Positions 12,972 through 25,979 of a DNA stretch of 64,000 nucleotides are shown one piece after another. The notes under the pieces are model-generated. The model made no database searches. It had not been told where the DNA came from and was given only the letters and a program-made list of their open reading frames with translations. This stretch comes from Sternotherus odoratus (taxonomy: Eukaryota; Chordata; Testudines; Kinosternidae). Position numbers and translations under genes: made by a program. The stretch covers positions 62,850,892-62,914,891 of the forward strand of contig JAVMKO010000001.1 of assembly GCA_032164245.1 (NCBI GenBank). Reading direction: 5' to 3'. How positions within the stretch are numbered: the first letter of the stretch is position 1; the number at the start of each line of letters is the position of its first letter.

Positions 12972-13096
12972 TCAGCTCCCATTGCCAGCCTGGGCTTCCT
13001 CGGGGGGGGGGGGGGGGGGGGAGCGGCCCGCAAAAGACATTATAAATGTCCAAATGGCCCTTGGCAAAAAAAAGGTTCCCCACCCCTGCTTTACAG

Positions 13097-16000
13097 CAAC
13101 AGCAATGGTATTTTCCTATACTAGGCAAAAGAAAAATTAAGAACAAAAGAAAGGAAAGGAATAGCTGCCTTGTTTTACCCAACTACACAAGAAGCTAAAT
13201 ACATTCATGCCCATGCACACAAAGTGAAATAACAATTGGGTGATATATAGAAGACTAAAACCCTGCATTTTATTTGTTTTTATTAAAATAAATCCTTATT
13301 AAAATGGTATCATTTCCAATCAATTGTTACTCTCACACAGCATGTAACTCCTTTATAAACCTCATCTCAGAGTAGTCTCTGTTTTAATAGCTTTGATCGA
13401 GTGTACTTTAAGGATCAAAGCCCAGAGACTTGTTTTGATGATAACAAGCAGTTCAGCAAATAAAGCAGCCCAGATCAAAAATTAACACTATCAGAAGTTC
13501 AGGACGATTCCCTGGAGTTGAAGAATATAGACACCGATATTTTCAGAGTCTCTAAAGTGTCCATGGATGTCTAAATACTGTTTTCTAATACCTGTGTAAT
13601 ACTTTTCCTGAACACTGGGTGACCAGGACATAAATATGCCATAAATATGACTTTTTGAAATAAATAAATAGAGGCTAAGTTTGTTCATTCCAGTTCATGT
13701 TACATATGGAAATTTAATTTCATAAACACTGCAATTCATTTGAGAGAAAGTGACTATATTAGCATAACCTGCTTAAAATACATCATGCAAAAATGTATGT
13801 GAATTTGCATACTTATAGCATCCTTCATAATCTCTTCTCCTTTGATGCTTATTTAAACATTTCAGTTTAAAGAGAAGCAGCTTGCAAGTCTTATCCTTCA
13901 TCTTTGCTGAAGTATTATTTTAGCAAATATTGAAAGACATCTGAGTATTAAATGAAGGAAAAGCATAACTCGGCCCTCTGTATTTTAACCCATATTACAT
14001 GAAGTTGATCAGTCTAATATTTAATTAAAAATCTGGTAAATGCTTTCCCCAAAATCTTTTACACAGATCTCTAGTGGTTTTGGCTCTGCCCAATGGCTGA
14101 GCTATGCTACCTACATTTATACATGACAACTATGACTCATTGGCTTGCAATGGCTAAATATGTCTTATTTCCTAAGAATTTCAATGTAAAAGTATGGAAC
14201 AAATATATGATTTGTGCACAGGCTTTGTTTCTTTTAATACAGTTATAGGCATAAAGGGATAATATTACATGCTGAGATTCTGAGTCAGTGAAGTTATTTT
14301 AACAGCTCTATTATTAATAACCACAGTTTAGGCCCTAATGCTGCAAACCTTTCCTTGTGAGCTTAACTTTAAGCATGTCTGTAATCCGAATGTGTTCAGC
14401 AGTACTATTCATTTGCTTAATGAATGTACATGTATATGAGTTTCCAGGGCCCTTATATAGTGCCTTAACTTTGTATAGCACTTTACAAATAGTATTAGAA
14501 TAAGAGATGGTCCTGGTCTCAAATAGTAAACTATCTGATTTAGACAAGTATAAAACATGTAACTAATAGGGGGAAATAAGAGAAGGTAACAAAAGATGGG
14601 ACCATGCATAAAACAAACACAGATTCATTATTAAGCAAATCTTACCAATTCTGATCTTTTTTAAAATACAAGTTGAAGTAGGACAGAAGGGAAAGAGTAG
14701 ACAGCACAGGAATGGAAGTCAAAACTAGAACAAAGGCAAAGGGAGTGAGTGGGTTCTAAGGTGAGATTTGAAGAAAAGTGGGAGGTGCTTTACATATGCA
14801 TTATTTCTTTTATTTACTTTATAAAACTACACATATTGTTTTCGCTACATAACATCAGGTTCAAAGCACATAGCAAGAAAATATAACACTGTAGGGAAAA
14901 AGATATAATTTGGTGTCTTTTTTTTTTAAATGGTTTCCCAGTGGCACCCAGATGCATTATTACAAAGACAACCTATCCTGTTAATAGCAGCTTCATTTTC
15001 CAAGATCAGTCAGTGATATATTGCTCGCTTAGCATCCAGAATTAGTTAATTAGTTAACTTCTTCCTTTAGATTATGCCCTCTCACCCCAAAATACTATGG
15101 ATAAATAAAGCAGTTCATGAGAGACATTTTTGTTCATGTGAAAATGAAGGCTACAGTCTGGGTATTTATTCTAACCATAACTTAAATCTACAAATACAGC
15201 CTTCTATCAAGTTGCTATCAGAGGCTCTATGGTCAAAAAATAACACATGATGAAACAGCTATGACTGATCATATTGACTATACTGATCCTTTCAATTTAA
15301 GAGATTCAGAAAGAATACCTGATGCCAAGAGCTGTGTAAAAGATCCCAGCTGCAGGAGACTGTAAAGAATGTTTAGATCTCAGTGTGTGAAAAAAAGTAG
15401 TCATTCTGCAGAAGGACAGCCCTGGGGCACTCATGTCTCTGAATCACTGCCAGAATCAGCAGATATCAGCTGTGAGGTAGACACACACTGTTTCAGCACA
15501 GCCCTCAACTATCAGAAGATAAGATATCAGAATAAGAATGGCATTATTAAAAATAGTAGCTTAATAGAGGAAGGGAATATGAACTAAAAAAATGTATACA
15601 GAAGTTCTTTCAAGTTCAGCAGATGTAATAAATGCATGGGGTGCTAAGCATTGTAGTATAAACTTTGTTTCATCATATTGATTATTCTGGGAACGTACTC
15701 AGTTTGTTATACATTTAAGATGCTATTCTAGAATTCTGTATAGTAATTGCTAAATGAAGACTGATGCACATATTTAAGCATGGAGATATTTGTTTTAAAT
15801 CTGAGCTGAAAGAGTCAGTTTAAGTAATGATGGGTTTGAATTATTATGCAGGGCCAGAATGCTATAAGATGTCAAGCCTTAATGTGGGATTAACTATTTT
15901 TCTAGATGGAGGGTACTAAATATTTCATTTTTTCAATTTCTATTGAAATAGGTTAGGGATAAGAGATTTGTAGATCAAACATATCATGGTTTTGTCATAC

Positions 16001-16560
16001 TTTCTTACCTTTAGCTATAGCACAGACGACTATTCACCTGCATGAAAGTTGGCTGCACATTGAAAACCTTAATAGTCCTAACAATAGATTCCTGCTGTGC
16101 TGTCTATTGCTCATATATTACTACTCTCCAAATTAAAGGCCAGACAGCATTAACCTACATTTAGAATATTAAAAAAGACATTTCTCTATCAGGACAGGTA
16201 TGTTACATAAAGTTTCAAAAATACTTTTGAATTTTACCATTCAAAATTGTTAATGATGTCAAGAAAGTGTCTATTCTTTAGTAAATGTGAAGACTAATGC
16301 AGCTCTGGCTATGAAATTATAAAATCCACTGAACCTGAGAAGGATTATGTTATTTAAAATAATCAATACCAACATACTCAATGCAACTTCTCCTTCAATT
16401 ACAGACATATTCAGTAAACTGATTTGTGACAATACTAATTTCTTACATCTCTTCTTCCCCAAATAAACACCAATTAACACACAGGCTTCTTATCCTATTT
16501 AGCTTACTCTTATTCAAAGTTCACCTACATTTTAAGTTCCAGATAACCAATGTTATTAAA
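13097..16560. other. Unique AT-rich non-coding DNA
   Basis: There is no supportable gene. A weak old-repeat signature is seen at about 14330-14545, where the text resembles a diffuse amniote repeat (GGCCCTAATGCTGCAAACC; TATAGCACTTTACAAATAG). A possible minus-strand splice donor lies near 16008 (reverse complement AAAG/GTAAGA), but no exon can be attached to it. Confidence 0.4.
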
Positions 16561-16570
16561 GTACACTTAC

Positions 16571-16651
16571 CTGAAAAGTATAAAATCGGGTCCCATTAGG
16601 AGGATGCACCTTAGGGGAGCCAGAGACAGTGTTCATATCTGAGAAAATCAT
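16571..16651 (-). CDS. Candidate 27-codon first coding exon (unidentified gene)
   Basis: On the minus strand an ATG at 16651-16649 opens a frame of exactly 27 codons. It ends with CAG at 16571, directly followed by GTAAGT (16570-16565), a perfect 9-of-9 match to the CAG/GTAAGT splice-donor consensus. The exon ends in phase 0. The peptide starts MIFSDMNTVSGSPK and ends NGTRFYTFQ, with normal composition and no repeat character. A TGA lies in frame three codons upstream of the ATG, and the -3 base is G, a fair Kozak context, so this would be a first coding exon with 5' UTR in the same exon. I do not recognise the gene and cannot see the next exon. A chance donor next to a short frame is the alternative. 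The GC content is not unusual. Confidence 0.4.
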
Positions 16652-17130
16652 TTCTGATCACAGATACAATACAATCCACAAGGAGATACAGACGCAGAGT
16701 AGAGTGTTAAGCTTACAGATAAATCCTTCATATATTTAGGGAGGCAACTGTATGAAATGAAACCTGCTCCATCCATTCACATACAGAGTGACAGCATTTT
16801 GAATTCCCCACTCCTACATTTGTGAGCTAATCTGTAAGGTCTTCAGTCACTGACCTTTTAGTTCAGCTAGTTCTTTAGAACATGCAGTATGAATAAAAAT
16901 TAGAATTGCTGAAGAAAAGAAAGCTAGAACCTACAGTAAACAGAGCTAGTGCAGAATCTGGCAATGCTTTGGACCTGCCCATCTGTTCCCAGTGATAATC
17001 ACCTCCCTCCACCACAGCCTAGCAAAGTGATTATGCTAAGCATCCCAGTTAACCAATAACACAGTTTCATTTCAAGCAAGCAAGCACAGTGTAATACAGA
17101 GGACCTCTTCTGACTAACCTGGAGCATGTC
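16652..17130 (-). promoter_or_regulatory. Possible promoter/5' UTR region of the candidate exon
   Basis: This non-repetitive stretch lies directly upstream (minus strand) of the candidate first exon. On the minus strand it contains ATTGGTTAACTGGGATGCTT (about 17037-17056), an inverted CCAAT box next to a GTTAAC core. There is no TATA box at a convincing distance. It is a call by position only and falls with the exon if the exon is wrong. Confidence 0.2.
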
Positions 17131-18680
17131 CGAGATTCTGTTTACAGCTATGTTTGATAACAAGGATTATTTTATCATTTGTTATTAAGAACCATATTAA
17201 ACTCTTACTTTTGATGACCATGTTTTATTTTAAATATTTATATACAAGGTTTGCATTGTCTTTTTACCCAGCTGAAAAAATACTGCACTGCTCTTCATAT
17301 GAAAAAGAAATGTCTAAACACATTTTTGTTTTATCTCCTATAGACTGAAAACATGATGAAAGACATGGATACAGAAATAAATATTGACAGTTAACATTTA
17401 ATGCAACACAGACTTCTTTTCTCATTATTTGTCCCTTATCTTTAGAAATGGCTTCAAACGCAATACTAATTATAAGGGTGAAATTATTTTATATTTTCCC
17501 TCAGTCTTCATGTTTTTCTCAAAGCCACTCTACAGAAACCAAGATATCTCATTTTAATAATTCATAAAACAAAGCATTGATTGTAAAACTGATCTACAAG
17601 TGAACATACACTATATGGACATTTCTTGGTGATATTTCTTAAGAATAAATCCATTCTTTTTTTTTTTAAGATCACAAAATGATACTTGCAAATATCTATG
17701 CTGAACAGGCAACAAGGAGTCATTATGTTACTTGTTCACACACAGATTGTTCAGAATACAGGAAGGCATAAAACATCACATTCAAATGACTTGGCACCTT
17801 TTAACAGCAAAAATAAATGTTCCATTTACACAATTCAAAGGTGGGTTTGAAGAAAGGATGGAAAATAGAACACAGCTAGAAAGATGCCTTTATGATTCTA
17901 TCAAGCATGTTATGTTTATACAAACATTTAAAAATGAGAAAGAGCTAAAGAAATACAGATTTAAAAATGGAATCTGTCAAAAGACTAAGAATCTGCCAGG
18001 CTGCCAGCTTGGTTCTTATTCTCTTTCTGCATTTCATTTTGAATTATCTTAATGTTTTAAAGCAGCTAAATACAATATAGTTCCTCTGCTTTTATAACAG
18101 TTAAAAGAGGGCATATATTCATTCATACACAGATGCCCCTTTCTTTAAAGTTGCTGACCTCTGCTGCTGTCCACATTATGGTATGATGTATTCCATAACA
18201 ATATTTTGTAAACCAAATGGGATAAATTCCCCCTTTGTTTCAAGTCTTTCCCACCACTCGCTTTTAATTTTACTCAGAAGTGTCCATCATTATTCTAGAA
18301 TTGCTATTTTGACCCATTCTTGTACTGAAGCTTGCAAAAGCTACTTTTGCTTGAGAAGTAGATTGTAGAAGCTGTACAATCTATTTTCCCCCTTTATTTT
18401 GGAAAGAAGTATGCACAGGTTAGGCATTAGGGTCCCTCAACTGGTCAAAGAAGAAACTCCAGATCTTTGGTAATCTCAGTACAGAACCTTTCATTTGGAC
18501 TACTATTTTGTTGCTTTATAGTCATCCTAACAAACATCTGCTATTTCCCCACAGTTTTATGAATAAACAGCATCTTTTGTAGATTTGAAGACTAAGGGTC
18601 TATGATTGTCTAAGTCTGACCTGCATACATAGGCCATAGAATTTCACCTAGTAATTCCTGTATAATAAGTCCATATCTTC
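17131..18680. other. Unique non-coding DNA
   Basis: No gene or element termini are visible. The 106-codon frame at 17732-18052 (plus) has no motif I recognise and no flanking splice consensus that I would defend. Confidence 0.4.
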
Positions 18681-18689
18681 TGGTTAGGA

Positions 18690-19715
18690 TAGAGCATACC
18701 TTTTAGAAAGACATCCACAATCTTGATTTAAATACTTCGAGACTGCATCCTGTTGGTAAATTGTTCCAATAGTTAATTATCCCCACTCTTAAATAAACTG
18801 CATTTTATTTCTAGTCTGAATTTGTATAGTGTCAGTTTCCAGCCACTGGATCTCATATGTACTTCTGCTACAGTAAAGCTCCCTTTACTTTCAGAGATCT
18901 TCTTCCCACCTAGCTACTTCTATACCATGATCCACTCACCTCTCAAATTTCCCTTGAAGCAACTAAATAGATTGAGTTACTTTAGTCTTTGACTGTGAGG
19001 CAGGTTTTCAGACTCCAAGTAATTCTCGTAGCCCATTTCTGAACCTTGATTAACTTGTCAACATCCTTTTAAAGTCTGGGCATGAGAATTAAACACTCTT
19101 GTAAGAGTTTCACTAATGCCCTATCCAGTGGTCTTGGCACCTCCCTACTTCTGTTCAATATTCCCCTGTTTGTGAATCCAAGGATCGTGTTTGCTCTCTT
19201 GGCTACAACGTTGCACTGGGATCTTATTTTCAGCTGGTTATCTACCATAACCCCACGGACCTTGCTTTCCTAGCATCAATGCTTTCCTAAAATACAGTCT
19301 ATCATCCTTAAATGTGACCTACATTCTTTGTACCTGGATGTATGAGATTGCATTTGAGTATTTTAAAATGTTGTTCAAATGAGCCCACTGTACCAACTCA
19401 GCCAGATAACTCTGTGGAACTGATCTCTCCTTCATATCTACTAATCCAGTAATCTTTGTTTCCTCTGCAAATTTTAACAGGAATGATTTTATAGTTTCGT
19501 CCAGATAACCGTTATATCGAACAGAGGGACGCCACTGGAAACACCCATATTGGTAGATAATTCTTCATTTACAACTACTTTTTGAGCTCTATCAGTTAGC
19601 CAGTTTTTAATCCATTTAATATGTGCTACTTTGATTTTGATGCTAATTTTTAAAATCAGAATGCTGTGCAGTACTCAAATGCCTTATAGAATTCTAAACA
19701 GACTTCCAAAACTCT
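18690..19715 (-). mobile_element. Degenerate CR1 LINE fragment (RT region to 3' part)
   Basis: Read on the plus strand, the piece carries phrases that I know as the antisense of turtle CR1 copies: GGTAAATTGTTCCAATAGTT, AGCTAAATAGATTGAGTTAC-like text near 18960, CCCCTGTTTGTGAATCCAAG, GTTAGCCAGTTTTTAATCCA and TTTAATATGTGCTACTTTGA. The order matches a CR1 running right to left, from the RT core (high coordinates) to the segment before the 3' UTR (low coordinates). Stops and indels in every frame make it non-functional. It is truncated at both ends, and no target duplication was found. Confidence 0.7.
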
Positions 19716-22700
19716 AACAGTGTCAGAGGTGTACTGAAGTGCAATATATTCCATCCCCTCACCTCAATCACCCAAGTTTGCTCTCAACCCAAGATCTCCC
19801 TGAGATAACAAAATACACGTTTCAAAACTCAGCTTTAAAAACAATTCCTATTTTAGCTCAGTCTAGTTTATATGAACAGTGTATTTTATTGACAACTTTT
19901 TGAACTACATCTTGCAAATCTACATCACTTTTATATAAACCAAGCCAAATTTTAAAAAAAGATACTCCTCAACAAATATTGGTGCACTGAAATTTGGTAG
20001 CCAGGGCTATGACATCCCAAACCTTTAGAACAGTAACATTCTTTAAGTAGCAGCATTCCTTTGTGGGCCTGACAAACGCTGGATACCAGCCCTCATATCT
20101 TATTGGATCTGGCCGGGAATGGATCTCCAATGCAAATGTCATTAAAAGAAAAGGACTTTTCATTTGTGGTCTGACAGAGATAAAGTAAAAAAAAAAATTC
20201 CAAATTAGCATGTCATAGAATTCAATAAAAGATGCACTAAACAATGGTCAGGCAAATAACACTTATGACATTTCTGGAAAATAGGGAAGTAACCTTTTTG
20301 GGACCTATACCAGCTTGAACACCATTGGTTAATCAACTTGTCTAGAGGGAGCACACACTAATAACAGAAGTCCTTCACAAACAGACTATAAACTCTTCCC
20401 TTTATAGGCCATATCTGTTGAGATCAAAAGCGTCTCTCCACTGATGATCCTCCTCCCAACTCTGATAGTTGGAGCTCCTTAGTTCCAAACCCTACCATTA
20501 AACTTCAGGGCAGTGGGATAATTTTACCCTAAAAGTTGGGGGGGGGGGGAAGGAGAGGAGACGGAAACATTCCTCACATATCCAGAGAGCCAGCTTCTTT
20601 CAGTACAGTCCAAAAAATTCCTCTTCTTCTCACCCCTTAAAAACAAACAAGAAAGCATGAGTCACCTCTATAATGCTTACTTTGTTGTCCTGCTGGCTCT
20701 CTTCCTTTGACTGGCTTCTATACTGTGCTGGAGCAGACTTCAGAGGGTACACTGAAATATCATCCTCCCACTAATCCCGACTACCTCGAAGTCTGTTCTT
20801 CTCTTTCCCTCCCACGCATCTATGTGAAATCTTCACTGTCACCTCCTATTTCCCACAAGCTCCTGCATGGTCTCCTCCCAAGGCCACAACCTCCCCTCCA
20901 TTCTTTCCTCCCCCAAACTGCCTCTTGAACTAGTCTTTCCCTTTGCCAAAACGCTTTCATCTTTTTATACTTTCTCCAATTTCATAGCTACCTCTCTCCA
21001 GCCCACAGCAATGTTCAGACCTTTCCCCACAAAAAGGTAAGGAGAAACTGCTACCCTTGCTGCTATACCTCAGGGCTTGCAGACAAGAGCGAGCTCAGCT
21101 AGCCAGAGTCTACAGCTATTTCTGTAGTCTTCTGTCTGCCCAACAGAGACAGAGTGGCACCTGATGGCAACAGATGGCCTTACAGTAGCCTATTGAGCCT
21201 AGCTGGTAATGGACGGCTGGCTTATGGGGAGAATGCTGAGCACTCTTGTGCAAAGCTGATTCAAACACTACTCTTTGTCTCCTCTGCTGTTTATCTTCCC
21301 ATCCCACAGAATATTTTTGGGAAATTTCCCTGAGAAATGGAAAATTGTGGTAACCCGAATAACTTTCCTCCATGGAATTTTTATGCCCGTGCCAAGAGTC
21401 TCTTCCTCCCTGGTTCTGGGCTGAAGCTAAAGTTTTTCACCTTTGGGCAATCTAAATAAGTCCTAAGTCAGGTCCCTGGCTCTCCCTGACTCTTAACAGA
21501 CTTCTCAAAGGATGTTGCAAGAAAGCCTCAAAGGCCTTTTCTTGCTCAGACTCCTGTATCTACACTGATGGTCTACAAGTCTAACTCAGATCTTCCCCTC
21601 CCAAGGTTGGATTCCTGAAGCTTCCCCTTGTTGCCACCCATTTGTCATGGCCTAGCAAACTGCCTGACTTATCCCTTTCTTCCTCCTACCAAAAACTGGG
21701 GACCCCTGCTTATTTCCCACCTTGATGAATTTCAGTTGACTATGATGGAGATTGTTCCTCATTGCACTAGTCAGTTAGGGTTGTCCACCCAGATCTCCCC
21801 CAAGCAGTCCCGAAGCTGCAATATCTTAGTCCCAGGCTGGTAGAAGGACAGTAGTGGCCTTTTAAAGGGTCCAAAATAATACCTCATTTTGTGCATTGCT
21901 ATGGGTATCTGTCACACTGGATTTAACTGCAACTTAATTTTTATATCAAAGAAAACCCCACCTTCAAAACACCATTTTGCAATGAAACACAGGACTGAAT
22001 TGGACAAAGAGTAAAACAAAAAACACTGTTTCTAATTGAAAAAAGATAGTTTCTTCTATATGGTTTCCTATGCTAAGAACTAAAATGACAGCAACATGTG
22101 GTACAAAGTGCATGTTTCTGAATAATTACAGGTCTAATTTGATAAAAACTAGTGATTTAAATCTTAATTCAAAACATTTGTTTTTCCATTGCTGTTCTCT
22201 ACCTATTCTGGCAAGGGAATACGCCATACAAGAACTAACATGTTTAACAAGCTAACCACATTTAGCAATTACTAAAAAAGCCTCTCCATTGATGCCTACA
22301 TTTTTGCATATGCACACCCTTGAATTTTCTAAGTACTTATTTCATACATTTTGTAGCCTTTGATTAATTTGGAGTGCAAATTGCACAAGTCACTAATAAC
22401 AGGTTCTTTACTCAGGCAGCAATGTAAAATTTATTATGAAGTATGAGATTGTTGGGCCACACACAGGAACTTAAAAACTTTAATTAACATCCAAATAATT
22501 CCAGACATAAGCATTAGCATACAGACAACAGATTTACAGAAAGTAACAATCCCCAATACTGACATACTCACAACACCATGGAGACTGTTGGAAACAAAGA
22601 TAGAAGGAAACAATAAGCAGGGAACATCATAAACGGGATGTAATGATCCAGGCTTCCTCCATCTGATCACCCTGATGAACCCATTAGCAGTTAGTCATAC

Positions 22701-23070
22701 AGCTTATTTTATACCCCTTACATTCACAACTATCCAGTGACTCTGGCTCCTTGTCCATTTTGTGGAACCATAACTTAGGCCCTGTTGCTGACATAGGCTG
22801 TTTGCATCAGTACATTTCCCAATATTTCCAACACGCTAATGCAGTTAATATCATGGTTGCAAATTCCAAAAATCCCCTATTTCAACCATATTTTGTTCTT
22901 TTGGGGGTATGTGTTTATTCCCATGGCACACATTGCAAAAAGCCCCTATAACCGTATTACCTAGGTCAAACACTCATGCTACCTTATAATAATGGCCATG
23001 CTAACTGCCAGGCCTGACATGGCCTCTTACTTATAGCAAAGTCTATTTCCAAAAATATTTTAAACAACTA
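19716..23070. other. Unique non-coding DNA
   Basis: There is no supportable gene. It contains a poly-G run near 20540. Pyrimidine-rich text between 20700 and 21000 gives a plus-strand frame (20707-20928) without recognisable motifs. Confidence 0.4.
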
Positions 23071-24047
23071 CTAGCGAAAATACCCGGCATTGCTCGGGTC
23101 CGTCGGAAGTGGGGAGGGGGCAGAGAGCTGAGCGAGTGTGGGGTCCGTTGGAGGGGGGAGGGGGCAGAGAGCAAACTTGACACCCCCACCTCACCCCCCC
23201 GACCAAACCCGACACCCCCACCTCACTTACCCCTTGACCAACCCCAACTCACATTTTCACCCCCCCACCCAAACCCAACACCCCCACATCACCCCCCTAC
23301 CAACACCCCCTGACCAACACCCACACCTCACCCCCCATAGACCAAACCTGACACACCCACCTCACTTTCCCCCCCAACCAAACCCGACACCCCTACCTAC
23401 CACCACAAACAAACCCGACACCCACACCTCACTTACCCCTCGACCAACCCCGACCCCCCTCTTCACCCTCCCAAACAAACCCAACACCCCCACTTTACCC
23501 CCCCACCAAACTCAACACCCCCTGACCAACCCCAACACCCACACCTCACCCCTCACCCACCCCGACACCTTCCCACACCCCCAGACCAAACCCAACACCC
23601 CCAGCTCACTTACCTCCCGACCAAACCCGACACCCCCACCTCACCACCACCCCCCCCCGACCAAACCCGACACCCCTTCCTCACTTACCCTCCGACCAAA
23701 CCCAACTCGGGTTCGTCGGAGGGGGCAGAGAGCTGAGCGAGTGTGGGGTCCGTTGGAGGGGGAGGGGGCAGAGAGCTGAGCGAATGCAGGGTCCGTTGGA
23801 GGGGGTATTATGACATCATAACTATGTCACAGAGAACAGCAGCTGCCCAGCTGATGTGATTGGCCTTTAAATAATTTCACCCCGGAGGGGCGTCAGAGGT
23901 GAGATTTGAAAAATTTTCGACTCTTACCCTGATTAGGACCCTAAGACCTATAACTGTACCAAATTTAAAGTCTCTAGCTCAAACGGTGTGGAAGGAGTAA
24001 GTGCACATACATACACGCATACACCATTTGACTTTTATATATATAGA
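23071..24047 (-). mobile_element. Non-autonomous Helitron, copy A
   Basis: On the minus strand the element starts TCTATATATATAAAAGTC (5' TC terminus, right side) and ends in CCGGGTATTTTCGCTAG (3' CTAG = CTRR, left side). A small stem (ACCCG/CGGGT) lies just before the end, as in Helitrons. It sits between A and T with no target duplication, as expected for Helitron insertion into AT. It is 977 bp and has no Rep/helicase gene. The inside (23140-23720) is a C-rich minisatellite built on units such as ACCAAACCCGACACCCCCAC. The 213-codon plus-strand frame there is repeat-derived. Copy B at 48870-50346 is highly similar and lies in the opposite orientation. Confidence 0.85.
23150..23720. repeat. 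C-rich minisatellite inside Helitron A
   Basis: There are many imperfect units with the core GACCAAACCCGACACCCCCA and variants (CCAACCCCGACACCCACACC), each roughly 20-40 bp and separated by CCTCACTTACC-type spacers. The same family fills Helitron B at 49730-50260 on the other strand. Confidence 0.9.
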
Positions 24048-25540
24048 TTTTCCCTACTTGTATAGTAGTGTTTCCTTAAGCAACCTATTATGCAAATGTT
24101 AATACAAAAGCCTCTATATAAGGAGTTTCAAGATCAGGTCGGGGTCAAAGGCAAATAATTAACATTAAAGTAATGAAGGACTGGTGTGAATGTACCTGTC
24201 AAGGAACTTTGAAAAAACAATCCAATTTTTTTAAACTATACGAAACCAAGCCAAGTATCATACAAGCCAATGGTAGCAGGATCAACTCCAAAGTATCAAT
24301 TTGCATGCATAGTTGATGTGAGTCATTATGTTATCAATATTTTCTCCAAATGTTTACATTTCTTTTGTCTTTTCATCTCTATGCTTTCCCAGGTTCACAA
24401 TCCACACAAAGTATTTGTTTCTTTTACCAAAGTCAGTGAAATTGTGAGACTCATTGCACAGTTTCCAGACAGCTTTCACGTTAACATTAACCACATCACT
24501 TCTGCTTTGTAAAATTGTGGAAAAACCTTTTCAAGATCACCTTTCCTAAATCTAGCGTTCTGTAAGCCCACCTTCAAGAAAGATGCACAGAGACTCTTGA
24601 CACTGTTAATAGTGAATTCTGTGCCCACTCTCCTTGCACTGCTTTAAAATGTGCCTTTATTCATCTAAGTATTCTCAAAACACTGATATTAATGCTGAGT
24701 GCTACAAAAACTAAAGTCTTTAAAACATTTAGAGTTGAGACACTCTGACTATGAATAACAAAGACACCAATCCTTACTCAATTTCACTGGAAAAAATATT
24801 TAGAATTTTTTCTGTATAGGTATTATTTAGTGCATTTATATCAAATGGCCTTGATACTGGAGTATTTTCATAACTATTTTGGTGGGGGTTTTTTAAAGGA
24901 AATTTGGGTTCTTTGTAGCCCAAATTTATTTCCCTAGCTGCTTTATGGAAGATCTGCAATTAACTGTATATTTTTGCAAAGGAGTATTTTCCCCTCATTC
25001 GCAGTACAGGGATTATGTGACTGTCCCCTATTCCCAGAAGCAGGATTTATTCAATTGCACTGCACTCTATGGAAATCAGCCTCACAGGATCGATGTTGAG
25101 GATGCACTGATGCAAGTGACTGGGTGACTAAATATCCAACAGCCCAGAAAAGTATTTGAAAGAGGCTGTTTGCTCCCATGATAAAGTCTACTTGAGTGAC
25201 CATTCTAAATAATGGAGACCAACATTTCTATTTCTCTATCAAAACAGCCAAGGGATATGCCATTATTTGGAAAATGCTATTTTCCAAATAATGGCAATCA
25301 GGTGTAGAGCTTCTGAATTTCCTCATCAGAGATAAGAAACGCCCCCGCCCCCACCCCCAAATATATTAAAAATATTTCACACACACTTGGGCCCAAAACC
25401 TGTTCTTCCCTCCATGATGTTATTCCAGGCCTATGGTTGTAGGAACTTTTACATAATCCACAAGGTGAAGGGACAAGAAGACATCTAGATAGCAGCCACG
25501 ACGAGAGTAGATATTCTGGCCTACCAATGAGAGGATCTCT
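24048..25540. other. Unique non-coding DNA
   Basis: No gene is supportable. A 16-bp palindromic pair (CATTATTTGGAAAATG and TTTTCCAAATAATGGC) sits at about 25261-25292. Confidence 0.4.
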
Positions 25541-25543
25541 GAA

Positions 25544-25609
25544 GTGGTTTCATAGCAGTAGGAGAGCAAATTTCATAGTGGTAGTGGTTTCATAGCTGTA
25601 GGAGAGCAG
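25544..25609 (+). repeat. 40-bp tandem duplication
   Basis: GTGGTTTCATAGCAGTAGGA at 25544 recurs as GTGGTTTCATAGCTGTAGGA at 25584, a period of 40 bp with about 1.6 copies. Confidence 0.85.
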
Positions 25610-25619
25610 AGTTTTAGCA

Positions 25620-25979
25620 GGTGCGGTGGCTGGCTGACCACCGCTCTGTATGCCGAAAGCAGTATGGCATCTGCAGGCCAGAAAGGCACCTTGCACAGAT
25701 AGAGGGGCGAGTGACAGGAAGCGTGAACGAAAAACTGCGAGACTGTTTTTGCCCCCATCATGCAATTCTGGCTTTACCCAGAATTCTAAGGGACTGCGGG
25801 CACTATGGGATACCTATCCACAATGTGCCGCTCTGAGAGTCGACACTAGCCCTGGAACTATGAGCACGATCCACTGAATTAGCCCGCTTACTGGGGACAC
25901 ACACAATCGAATGTATACCATTGGCTTTCTTAATTCGAACTCTAGAAAGTTGACGTTAGTTCGTAGTGTAGACAAGGCC
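25620..25979 (+). mobile_element. Truncated Harbinger-like MITE (right end only)
   Basis: The right end reads CGTAGTGTAGACAAGGCC, the terminal motif that I associate with PIF/Harbinger MITEs in turtles (GGCC..TGTCTACAC.. at the opposite end). Upstream text such as CACTATGGGATACCTATCCA, GAGAGTCGACACTAGCC and GGGGACACACACAATCGAAT fits the same family. No matching left terminus is seen, so the copy is truncated on the left and its left boundary is approximate. It has no coding capacity. Confidence 0.55.

Larger units (their letters stand above)
11930..13088. mobile_element. Non-autonomous hAT element with internal 104-bp minisatellite
   Basis: The ends are CAGGGGTGGGGAATCTCC and GGTTCCCCACCCCTG, a clear terminal inverted repeat (CAGGGGTGGGGAA against its complement). 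The flanks are CTTTACAG at 11922-11929 and CTTTACAG at 13089-13096, a perfect 8-bp target-site duplication, so this is a complete hAT-superfamily insertion of 1,159 bp. No transposase is present. The inside is strongly GC-rich: a 104-bp tandem repeat (about 12060-12560), a G-rich spacer, a 44-bp-arm palindrome (12861-12971) and a run of 20 G (13002-13021). Open frames of up to about 358 codons on both strands through this segment come from stop-poor GC-rich repeats and are not genes. Confidence 0.9.

Noticed and set aside
11935..13124. Overlapping 281-, 357- and 358-codon frames on both strands
   Set aside because: They lie in GC-rich 104-bp repeats inside a hAT element. The period is not a multiple of three, and all frames are open only because stop codons are rare in such DNA.
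16008..16020. Second minus-strand splice donor (AAAG/GTAAGA)
   Set aside because: No frame, acceptor or conserved peptide could be attached to it.
23138..23779. 213-codon Pro/Thr/His-rich plus-strand frame
   Set aside because: It is a translation of the C-rich minisatellite in Helitron A. The homologous Helitron B does not keep the frame.
23050..24060. CRISPR-like array in the regular C-rich repeats
   Set aside because: The units are degenerate, without constant repeats and unique spacers. The context is a eukaryotic Helitron.
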